From positions 1 through 36,154 of IMG/VR virus record IMGVR_UViG_3300044732_001712: a stretch of 36,154 nucleotides of DNA, one strand, 5' to 3'. Shown piece by piece: positions 26,020 to 31,934 of this stretch. The notes under the pieces are model-generated. The model was given only the letters and a program-made list of their open reading frames with translations. It was not told the DNA's origin and did no database searches. Position numbers and translations under genes: made by a program. This DNA comes from a virus. Numbering within the stretch: the stretch's first letter is position 1; each line of letters begins with the position of its first letter.

Positions 26020-26414
26020 GGTGAGTGACATGGAATTGACTATTCGTAATAGTTATTCGGGGCACGTAGTGAGATGTTCTCTATCACTTAAATCTATGGG
26101 TACAACAATTTAGACGGAAACGTTTTAAACAAAATGGCTCTAGTAGGTCTTGTACGTCAAGATGAGCTTGTGAACGTAGCGTAAGCAAACACACATTGGG
26201 GTCGGTGGACATATAACCTAGCAACAGAAGTCCCTACAAAGGTGTGGTACCTATCCGAAAAGGTACAAGTGGAGGATTAGTTCTCAGTAAACCGAACCAC
26301 TCTAAAAATAAGGGAATTGTGAAATTTTGGATTGTTAGCTTAAACAATATCCTAAACGTGTAGTCCTTAATAGGTAATACAAGTAACACCGGAGTTCGAG
26401 TCTCCGCACTTCCA
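26020..26414 (+). ncRNA. ssrA: Transfer-messenger RNA (tmRNA)
   Basis: Rescues stalled ribosomes with SmpB. The 3' end has a tRNA-like T-arm (CGGAG TTCGAGT CTCCG, 26390-26406) and acceptor strand CACTTCC + A. The 5' GGTGAGTG pairs with it if one U is bulged, followed by TGGAATTGAC (26031-26040), the tmRNA D-region signature. GGCACGTAG near the 5' side pairs with ACGTGTAGTCC near the 3' side, as in helix 2. A clear H-type pseudoknot lies at 26247-26277 (GTACC/GGTAC with ATCC/GGAT). A tag frame starts at GCT 26137 and ends GCG TAA (26179-26184): ALVGLVRQDELVNVA. Length 395 nt is typical. CCA is not encoded. Confidence 0.87.
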
Positions 26415-26431
26415 CTTTAGACTTTTTTGTA

Positions 26432-26465
26432 CTTTTACTATAGATAGTGATATTTATAGTAAAAG
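26432..26465 (+). promoter_or_regulatory. Hairpin before the homing endonuclease start
   Basis: An 11-bp perfect stem CTTTTACTATA/TATAGTAAAAG with a 12-nt loop, ending 6 nt before the GIY-YIG ATG. The loop and right arm contain ATATTTAT (26450-26457). In T4, similar hairpins restrain translation of I-TevI from early transcripts, so a like role is inferred. Confidence 0.55.
26450..26457 (+). promoter_or_regulatory. Candidate phage promoter motif ATATTTAT
   Basis: Plus-strand ATATTTAT 14 nt upstream of the GIY-YIG gene. One of two plus-strand copies, which shows the motif is oriented with the gene. Confidence 0.4.
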
Positions 26466-26471
26466 AACAAA

Positions 26472-27302
26472 ATGTCAAGAAAAAAACCTCACATACATTA
26501 CATATACAAGACAACTTGTAATCTCACAAAAAAATATTATATCGGAATGCACAGTACTATTAATCTAAATGATGGTTATATGGGTAGTGGAAAACGATTG
26601 AGATATTCTATTAGAAAATATGGTAAAGAAAATCATATTAAAGAAATTTTGGAATTTTTACCAACAAGAGAAGAATTAATTATTAGAGAATCTGTAATAG
26701 TTGATAAAGTACTATTAACTGATAAACTATGTATGAATATTAAAGAAGGTGGTCAAGGTGGTTTTATAAATGAAGACCATAGATTAAAATGTTCTAAAGC
26801 AGGTAATAAAGCTTTTAGTGAAAAGTTAAAAAATGACCCGGAATTTAAGAAAAAATTTTCTGAGACTAAACGACAAAATTTATTTGATGAAATTTTAGAT
26901 GGTAGAAGAAAACCAATTACCGAAATTGGTGGATGTGATTGGACAGGTAGAAAACATAAAGAAAGTAGTAAAAAACTTGTCGGTGAAAAAAATTCTATAA
27001 CTCAAAAAGGTGAAAAAAACTCACAATACGGAACTTATTGGATAACTAAAAATAATGTTAATAAAAAGATTAAATCAATAGAACTCGATTCTTATCTAAA
27101 TGACGGTTGGGTTAGAGGGGTTAAATCTAAAATAAATGGTGAGTTAGTTAAATCAAGTAAATTAACTAATAATGATGTTATAATAATTAAGCGACTAATA
27201 TCTGAAGGTGTTTTATCAAACCGTAAAATAGGTGAACAATATAATGTTGCCCCACAAACAATAGATAAAATTAAAAGAGGTTTAACTTGGTTTCATATAT
27301 AA
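26472..27302 (+). CDS. GIY-YIG homing endonuclease
   Basis: A 276-aa site-specific nuclease of the free-standing homing type. N-terminal GIY-YIG module: HYIYKTTCNLTKKYYIGMHS (GIY-YIG equivalents IYK..YIG, residues about 9-27), then YGKENHIKEIL and a catalytic Glu in ELIIRESVIVD. Middle: NUMOD3-like short motifs (SKKLVGEKN, GEKNSQYGTYW). The C-terminal helix-turn-helix IGEQYNVAPQTIDKIKRG would bind DNA. It lies directly after the tmRNA on the same strand, which may mean the tmRNA locus is its target or its passenger. A terminator follows. Confidence 0.85.
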   Translation: MSRKKPHIHYIYKTTCNLTKKYYIGMHSTINLNDGYMGSGKRLRYSIRKYGKENHIKEILEFLPTREELIIRESVIVDKVLLTDKLCMNIKEGGQGGFINEDHRLKCSKAGNKAFSEKLKNDPEFKKKFSETKRQNLFDEILDGRRKPITEIGGCDWTGRKHKESSKKLVGEKNSITQKGEKNSQYGTYWITKNNVNKKIKSIELDSYLNDGWVRGVKSKINGELVKSSKLTNNDVIIIKRLISEGVLSNRKIGEQYNVAPQTIDKIKRGLTWFHI

Positions 27303-27306
27303 ATAT

Positions 27307-27334
27307 AAAACCCATCGTAATGATGGGTTTTTTT
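27307..27334 (+). terminator. Terminator after the GIY-YIG gene
   Basis: Hairpin ACCCATC/GATGGGT with a 5-nt loop and a T-run on the plus strand, 5 nt after the stop codon. Confidence 0.85.
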
Positions 27335-27357
27335 GTTATCAGTTCAATGTTTATTTT

Positions 27358-27711
27358 TTAATCTTTTAGTAAATCCTTTTTAACAGGACTTAATTTGTTT
27401 GTTAATTTATCTAATCTTGAATCCATATTACTATATACGTCCAATATCATTCTATCAACATCGTCCATTCTACCATTGATGTATCTATTTGTTTCCGTAT
27501 ATAATTCGTCTGTTCGTTTAATCTCACCATCAATACGACGATTAATCATTTGGTCTAATTCATCAAACCTATGATATATTGATTGGTTTATTTGTTCTTG
27601 GCCTCTAAGCTCCCTCTTCAATTTTTTGATGTTTGAATACATCCTAACCATAACCGCAACCCCCAGTATCCCAAGGACCATAACCATACCTAAAAACATT
27701 CCTATAATCAT
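27358..27711 (-). CDS. Membrane-anchored coiled-coil protein
   Basis: A 117-aa protein with one N-terminal hydrophobic helix (about residues 2-22, MIIGMFLGMVMVLGILGV) and then a long coiled coil rich in Arg, Asp and Glu to the end. N-in or signal-anchor insertion in the inner membrane is likely. A spanin-like or membrane-tether role is possible but there is no partner gene or lipobox to support lysis function. It lies downstream of a terminator. Confidence 0.65.
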   Translation of the reverse strand: MIIGMFLGMVMVLGILGVAVMVRMYSNIKKLKRELRGQEQINQSIYHRFDELDQMINRRIDGEIKRTDELYTETNRYINGRMDDVDRMILDVYSNMDSRLDKLTNKLSPVKKDLLKD

Positions 27712-27763
27712 AATTTCTATTTTTTAATTTGTTTATTTTGAACTGATAATTAAATATAATAAA

Positions 27764-27822
27764 AAAAGGGACTATTTCAAGTCCCTTTTCATATCCCGTT
27801 TTTTTTTATCGTTTGAAACATC
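27764..27822 (-). terminator. Terminator containing a copy of the smpB 3' end
   Basis: Hairpin AAAAGGGACT/AGTCCCTTTT (27764-27789) with T-run, after the 130-aa gene. Read on the minus strand in the 130-aa gene's frame, after its TGA, codons 27772-27822 give DVSNDKKK RDMKRDLK stop: the last eight residues equal the SmpB C-terminus, with only synonymous differences. It may be a relic of an smpB tail plus terminator. Confidence 0.7.
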
Positions 27823-28215
27823 TCAATTATAACCTTTTACTAATCTTAAAATTCTTGAGATTCGTTCCCAAACCGATTCTTCATCAATATCCCCATCCAA
27901 GTCTGAATATAAATCAGTTCCATAGGTTGTTTTGTAATTTTTAACAGCTTTACAAAAAGTATTAAAATCTTTGGTAAGAGTTAATGCCTCAAATATAGAA
28001 TCTTCATCTGTTCCCAAACCTTGTACAGCGTTATGAATTTTATCAACAAGTACAGTTATATTCATAGGTGATTGACCCGCGTTTCTACAAGAATCAAAAA
28101 ATTGTTTAACCTCTGTTTTAGAACTTTGTTCAGAAATCACATTTTTTTTACCTGAGTGCATCTCAAGGATTCTACTTTTCTCTGATTCAGAGATGTTATT
28201 AAATAAGTTTTTCAT
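27823..28215 (-). CDS. Annexin-like virion protein with cleavable leader
   Basis: A 130-aa protein. Leader MKNLFNNISESEKSRILEMH then SGKKNVISE|Q (I-S-E at 27-29), the same module as the 333- and 230-aa proteins. Mature part (about 30-130) resembles an annexin repeat: VDKIHNAVQGLGTDEDSIFE, LTKDFNTFCKAVKNYKTTYG, TDLYSDLDGDI, with the GxGTDE pattern. Annexin repeats are rare outside eukaryotes. Membrane or calcium binding is not proven. An ATATTTAT motif lies 17 nt upstream. Confidence 0.72.
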   Translation of the reverse strand: MKNLFNNISESEKSRILEMHSGKKNVISEQSSKTEVKQFFDSCRNAGQSPMNITVLVDKIHNAVQGLGTDEDSIFEALTLTKDFNTFCKAVKNYKTTYGTDLYSDLDGDIDEESVWERISRILRLVKGYN

Positions 28216-28232
28216 ATTATTAGTTTTTTATA

Positions 28233-28240
28233 ATAAATAT
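28233..28240 (-). promoter_or_regulatory. Candidate phage promoter motif ATATTTAT
   Basis: Minus-strand ATATTTAT 17 nt upstream of the annexin-like gene. Confidence 0.45.
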
Positions 28241-28251
28241 ATGATAAATTA

Positions 28252-28276
28252 AAAAAAAACTATTTCAAGTCCCTTT
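28252..28276 (-). repeat. Second partial copy of the smpB-tail/terminator sequence
   Basis: AAAGGGACTTGAAATAG followed by a T-run, 17 nt identical to the copy at 27772-27788, but without the right arm of the hairpin. It lies just after the 115-aa gene. Confidence 0.6.
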
Positions 28277-28280
28277 ATTA

Positions 28281-28628
28281 TTATTTCCAATCAGATGGAA
28301 GAGCAATATAATTTATTTCGTCAATAAATCCCAAGTCTTGTAAGATAGGGATAGCCGGACTACCACTATTAAATTTAAGATAAGGAAGTATCATTTCTAA
28401 TAAAAAAATATTATCTTTGGGTTCAGACCATGGTAATGAAAACATTCGCCTAAACGTATTAAATTCTGATGATGATAATCTAAGACGCTTCCGGTCTTCT
28501 TTTTTAGTTACACAAGCAATTATTTTACCATTTTTATACCAAGTAACCTCAACTGATGAAACCAAACAATCCAAATCATTATAAACTGTATCTAAATAAC
28601 GGTTCACACAAACTTTTAATATACTCAT
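28281..28628 (-). CDS. Hypothetical protein downstream of smpB
   Basis: A 115-aa protein of unknown function, starting 6 nt after smpB and so likely in its operon. It has a beta-rich N-terminal half (SVEVTWYKNGKIIACVTKKE) and a helical C-terminal half. No membrane segment or catalytic motif. Guilt by association with trans-translation is possible but unsupported by any motif. Confidence 0.65.
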   Translation of the reverse strand: MSILKVCVNRYLDTVYNDLDCLVSSVEVTWYKNGKIIACVTKKEDRKRLRLSSSEFNTFRRMFSLPWSEPKDNIFLLEMILPYLKFNSGSPAIPILQDLGFIDEINYIALPSDWK

Positions 28629-28634
28629 ATCAAA

Positions 28635-29072
28635 TTATTTTAAGTCTCTTTTCATATCTCTTTCAATATCCCGAGATTTAATACTATCTCGTTTATCGTG
28701 GAGTTTTTTCCCTTTGGCAAGAGCAATCTCCATCTTAACCAATCCGGTCTCATTAATGAATACTCGATAAGGAACAATAGACGTTCCATTGATTAGTTCA
28801 TTCTCCAACTTGTTAAGTTCTTTTCTTTTGGCCAATAGTTTTCTATCCTTTACGGTCTCGTGGAATGAACCATAACCATAATCGGAGATGTTCATACCTT
28901 TTATAAATAATTCACCATCATTAAAATAACAATACCCTTCAGATATGGAGACCTTTCCCTGACGGATTGATTTCACCTCTGAACCAACTAATTGGATTCC
29001 CACAATTAGAGTTTCCAAGAATGAATACTCAAACTTGGCTTTCTTATTGACTATATTAATTGATTTTTTCAT
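28635..29072 (-). CDS. smpB: SmpB, tmRNA-binding protein
   Basis: Partner of tmRNA in ribosome rescue. From Met at 29072 it is 145 aa with the full SmpB pattern: MKKSINIVNKKAKFEYSFLE, then GIQLVGSEVKSIRQGKVSIS, NISDYGYGSF, ALAKGKKLHDKRDSIKSRD and a basic C-terminal tail RDMKRDLK that enters the empty mRNA channel. The start is placed here rather than 16 codons upstream because the longer form runs through the promoter and because SmpB proteins begin like this. The -7 element stands 4 nt before the ATG, so the mRNA is probably leaderless. The phage tmRNA lies 2.2 kb away. Confidence 0.95.
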   Translation of the reverse strand: MKKSINIVNKKAKFEYSFLETLIVGIQLVGSEVKSIRQGKVSISEGYCYFNDGELFIKGMNISDYGYGSFHETVKDRKLLAKRKELNKLENELINGTSIVPYRVFINETGLVKMEIALAKGKKLHDKRDSIKSRDIERDMKRDLK

Positions 29073-29076
29073 AGGA

Positions 29077-29107
29077 CAAAGATAATCTAAAAATTGATAT
29101 AAACAAA
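29077..29107 (-). promoter_or_regulatory. Bacteroidota promoter of smpB
   Basis: Minus strand TTTG (29104-29107), 19 nt, TATCTTTG (29077-29084), then 4 nt to the ATG. The -33 TTTG is the end of the upstream terminator's T-run. Confidence 0.75.
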
Positions 29108-29138
29108 AAACCCCAACCAATTAAATGGTGGGGTTTTT
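29103..29138 (-). terminator. Terminator of the small-gene operon, fused to the smpB promoter
   Basis: Stem CCCC-ACCA/TGGT-GGGG with one bulge, followed on the minus strand by TTTTTTG. The last TTTG doubles as the -33 box of smpB. Confidence 0.75.
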
Positions 29139-29154
29139 ATAATATTATTTGTTT

Positions 29155-29641
29155 TTAAATTGTAAGTTTCCACCTTTTAGAAAATTCTTCATCAGTATTT
29201 AGTTTATTAATAAATTCTTCTTCTGTGTATACAGAATAGTTTTCGTTATTAAAAAACCCATTTTTTACAATGTTCGTTTTCTGTTAAAGACATTAATTGT
29301 TCCGTGTGTAATATGAAAGGTTTACCTGTCTTCATACATTGAAGAAAAGAATGTCCTTTCATTCCATCTACTTCTCCGAAATACATAAAAACCATATCCT
29401 TATAAGGATTTGGATTCTTATCTCTCCACTGTTCGGGTAAACCATCATAATCCCATTTAACCAATGTTAATGTCTTTAGGTCTGTTTCTTTGATAGTTTT
29501 ATATCTTTTTTTAACATCTTTTAAATGTTCACCAGTTTTTTTAAAATACTTCCAGCTTTCAAAAAGTATTCCTATTAAAAACCCTATTATTAAAAACCCT
29601 AATATTAACATTAGAGTTGATATTTCTTGTTGTGATGTCAT
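29155..29641 (-). CDS. Single-helix membrane protein, 3' end probably frameshifted
   Basis: The gene starts at 29641 (MTSQQEISTLMLILGFLIIG), after the shared leader AAACAAATAAGATTATG. An in-frame upstream extension is unlikely. It has one N-terminal helix (about 8-26), then a cytosolic part with KWDYDGLPEQWRDKNPNPYK and KDMVFMYFGEVDGMKGHSF. The frame closes at 29249 just after a run of six T, but the +1 frame then stays open to 29155 with gene-like sequence NNENYSVYTEEEFINKLNTD and ends WKLTI. Deleting one T would join them. So this is either a sequencing slip, programmed frameshift or recent mutation. Function unknown. Confidence 0.6.
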
Positions 29642-29655
29642 AATCTTATTTGTTT

Positions 29656-29784
29656 TTAAATTAAAAATATTAAAAAAATTGTAAACCAAATAATTATTGG
29701 TTCTAATAACCCACCAAACCAAAACCTATCGTAATATTCATAACACTCATTTAACTCGTTTTTGATTTTTTTTAATGTTTTCAT
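29656..29784 (-). CDS. Small membrane protein, 42 aa
   Basis: MKTLKKIKNELNECYEYYDR, then a hydrophobic C-terminus (EPIIIWFTIFLIFLI). It is preceded by the same leader AAACAAATAAGATTATG used by three other genes in this operon, which supports it as a real gene despite its size. It has a short basic cytosolic N-terminus and one membrane helix. Function unknown. Confidence 0.6.
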   Translation of the reverse strand: MKTLKKIKNELNECYEYYDRFWFGGLLEPIIIWFTIFLIFLI

Positions 29785-29810
29785 AATCTTATTTGTTTTT
29801 AAATTGTTTA

Positions 29811-30113
29811 TTAAAGTCCACCACCAAGTGTTTTTAGATATTGTTCATAAAGAATATCAAGACGTTCCTTAGAAACTCTTTTTTCTTCCCAAGTCAAACC
29901 ATTAAAATCTGCAAACCATTTGGCAAAATCTATGGCTCTAAATCTTTCTCTTTCGTAGATATTCTCTTGAGCAAGTCCTTTTTGATTCTCTATTTCTTCT
30001 TCCATCATTCCAATTTTACCAGTAAGACTCTCTAATGTATAAGGTATGAACTCTCCATTAGGATGTGTTCTATAATGTAGAATGCCATTAATAATTTTTT
30101 CTTCACTATACAT
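29811..30113 (-). CDS. Hypothetical protein, paralogue of the 99-aa protein at 30767
   Basis: A 100-aa protein whose last ~53 residues (ENIYERERFRAIDFAKWFAD, FNGLTWEEKRVSKERLD, LYEQYLKTLGGG) are nearly identical to those of the 99-aa protein at 30767-31066. The N-terminal halves differ. Function unknown. Its leader (TTGCAAGGTAAAGTGC before the ATG) resembles that of the 107-aa gene. Confidence 0.65.
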   Translation of the reverse strand: MYSEEKIINGILHYRTHPNGEFIPYTLESLTGKIGMMEEEIENQKGLAQENIYERERFRAIDFAKWFADFNGLTWEEKRVSKERLDILYEQYLKTLGGGL

Positions 30114-30158
30114 AAAATTTTTAGCACTTTACCTTGCAATCGGTTTCTTGGTTTTTTT

Positions 30159-30482
30159 TTATCTTTTACTTTGTTTAGTTAATGCTAATAAATAACCACT
30201 TAACCACATTTGTTTTTCGGTTGGAGATAATTTATTTCTTAATTCTTCTGCAACATTTTGTTGAAATGCAGTTTCTCCTAACATCATAAATTCTGCGGGA
30301 TTTGGAATTTCTATGGTTGTGTTCTTTTTTTCTTGTTCATAACGTATTTCATTAATCATTTCGTCTATTGACTTTTCAATTAAAATGTTATGTTTTTTAC
30401 TTAATTCATAAGAATCCAAATCCGTAACGTAAGTTTTTAATTCTGTGTTAAATTCGTTTAAAATTGATACTTTAATTTTCAT
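30159..30482 (-). CDS. Hypothetical protein
   Basis: A 107-aa protein, Lys/Glu-rich, mixed alpha/beta (MKIKVSILNEFNTELKTYVT), not recognised. The C-terminus KLSPTEKQMWLSGYLLALTK is helical. It is part of the operon of small genes read from the promoter at 31868-31898. Confidence 0.6.
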   Translation of the reverse strand: MKIKVSILNEFNTELKTYVTDLDSYELSKKHNILIEKSIDEMINEIRYEQEKKNTTIEIPNPAEFMMLGETAFQQNVAEELRNKLSPTEKQMWLSGYLLALTKQSKR

Positions 30483-30515
30483 AATAATTTTAGCAATTAA
30501 TCTTGCAATTGGGGT

Positions 30516-30752
30516 TTATTTGTTTTTAAATGTATGGTTATAGTATTGTTTGCCATTTTTTGAATTATAATAATACCTATCTATATAAGCATTATCGTAA
30601 GCATCAATAATCTGTTGCTTTTCCATTTCTTTATAATCTGTTTGAATTGCCGTAATTACAAAATCTAATGCTTCTCTAAATTCTACACTAATAGATTTTT
30701 CTCTTTCTAAAATTACTTCTTCTAATAATTGTTTTACTGCTGATTGTTTCAT
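30516..30752 (-). CDS. Hypothetical protein
   Basis: A 78-aa helical protein with a Tyr/Asn-rich end (YIDRYYYNSKNGKQYYNHTF), not recognised. The ATG is preceded by the shared leader AAACAAATAAGATTATG, which supports the start. Confidence 0.6.
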   Translation of the reverse strand: MKQSAVKQLLEEVILEREKSISVEFREALDFVITAIQTDYKEMEKQQIIDAYDNAYIDRYYYNSKNGKQYYNHTFKNK

Positions 30753-30766
30753 AATCTTATTTGTTT

Positions 30767-31066
30767 TTAAATTCCACCTCCAAGTGTTCCTAAATATTTT
30801 TCATAAAGAGTATCAAGACATTCTTTAGTTACTCTTTTTTCCTCCCAAGTCAAACCATTAAAATCTGAAAACCATTTTGCAAAATCTACTGCTCTGAATC
30901 TTTCTCTTTCGTAAATATTTTCTTGTTGTTGCTTTTCTATTTCTTTGGCTTGTTCAATATACTCATACAATCTTGTAGGTAAACTATCATAAATTGTTTC
31001 AAATTCACTACATTTATTCTCTAACCATTCTACTGCTGTCATATTATTTATTTTTAAATTGTTCAA
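30767..31066 (-). CDS. Hypothetical protein, paralogue of the 100-aa protein at 29811
   Basis: A 99-aa protein. N-terminal half MNNLKINNMTAVEWLENKCS with a coiled segment. C-terminal ENIYERERFRAVDFAKWFSD to GGGI is shared with the 100-aa protein. The 5' end overlaps the 267-aa gene by 23 nt. The pair points to an internal duplication with replacement of the N-terminal half. Confidence 0.65.
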   Translation of the reverse strand: MNNLKINNMTAVEWLENKCSEFETIYDSLPTRLYEYIEQAKEIEKQQQENIYERERFRAVDFAKWFSDFNGLTWEEKRVTKECLDTLYEKYLGTLGGGI

Positions 31067-31847
31067 ATAAACTCTTAACTCCTCTTGTGTGCGTTAATAG
31101 AGTATGTTTAAATATAAACTCTCCAAATGCTATCACTTCTTCCTCATTATAACTTCTTTCTTGTTGCCATTTAGCCAAATTATCAATAATATCTGATTGA
31201 CTTGCACCATAATTTATCTCTTCTCTTAGTCTTTCAGCAAATTCTTCAAGTGTTTCTTGTTTAGGTTCTTCAGGTCCACAGTCACAATAATTAGTATGTC
31301 CACAGTAACATTTTGTTTGTTCTTCTTTTATAGGAATTTGTCTTGAATTTAATTTACAATAAATTAAATTCCACTCATCAATCATTTGTTTAGTTGCTTT
31401 TAAAAGATGAATTTCGTAATGTGAAAACCTCAATGCAGTACTTCCTTTATGAAGAGGATTATCTTGGTTCACTTGTTTATATTGTTTTATAATATAAACT
31501 TCTTCATAGGAAGGATTCTTAACAAACCATTCTAAGAACTCATCATTAATATCTTGTACACCATCTTTGATTAAGTCTTGGTCTGTTGTTAGAATGATTT
31601 TTTTACAAAATTGAGTAAAGTAATTAGGTTTAGATATTATTTGAGGACATTTTACTACACTCATTTCTGAAGCATCATAAATCCAATCTCCTTCTTTAAT
31701 TTCTTCATCAGAAGTGATGTAGATGTTTTGTGTTAAAACATTAACAGTTTTTTCGTGTAAAATAGGTTGTAAATACAGTTTATTCTCTATTGTATCAATC
31801 ACTAACCTACTTGGTTTCTCTGTTGGTAATACGTGTATGTTTTTCAT
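31044..31847 (-). CDS. Hypothetical protein, first gene of the small-gene operon
   Basis: A 267-aa protein beginning MKNIHVLPTEKPSRLVIDTI, an opening I recall from hypothetical proteins of Bacteroidota phages and prophages. It has NIYITSDEEIKEGDWIYD (about 47-64), a Cys/His cluster KCYCGHTNYCDCG (about 189-201) that could bind zinc, and a helical end. Function unknown. It follows a clear promoter and the shared leader AAACAAATAAGATTATG. Confidence 0.75.
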   Translation of the reverse strand: MKNIHVLPTEKPSRLVIDTIENKLYLQPILHEKTVNVLTQNIYITSDEEIKEGDWIYDASEMSVVKCPQIISKPNYFTQFCKKIILTTDQDLIKDGVQDINDEFLEWFVKNPSYEEVYIIKQYKQVNQDNPLHKGSTALRFSHYEIHLLKATKQMIDEWNLIYCKLNSRQIPIKEEQTKCYCGHTNYCDCGPEEPKQETLEEFAERLREEINYGASQSDIIDNLAKWQQERSYNEEEVIAFGEFIFKHTLLTHTRGVKSLFEQFKNK

Positions 31848-31867
31848 AATCTTATTTGTTTATTGGA

Positions 31868-31898
31868 CAAAGATAAACAAAAAATCCCAATAAACAAA
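31868..31898 (-). promoter_or_regulatory. Bacteroidota promoter of the small-gene operon
   Basis: Minus strand TTTG (31895-31898), 19 nt, TATCTTTG (31868-31875), about 20 nt from the ATG. The -33 box is in the loop of the terminator hairpin at 31883-31909. Confidence 0.75.
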
Positions 31899-31909
31899 TT
31901 ATTGAGATT
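31883..31909 (-). terminator. Terminator after the 106-aa gene, overlapping a promoter
   Basis: Hairpin CAATAA/TTATTG extended by AATC/GATT across a one-base mismatch, with a T-run on the minus strand. Confidence 0.6.
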
Positions 31910-31934
31910 AAAAATATTATTGTGTAGGTTTATA

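Noticed and set aside
26020-26414. tRNA interrupted by a group I intron instead of tmRNA
   Set aside because: The TGGAATTGAC signature, helix-2 pairing, a pseudoknot and a tag frame all fit tmRNA. No group I P7/P3 core was recognised.
29073-29120. Longer SmpB starting 16 codons upstream
   Set aside because: The extension would be translated from the promoter region itself and is absent from typical SmpB proteins.
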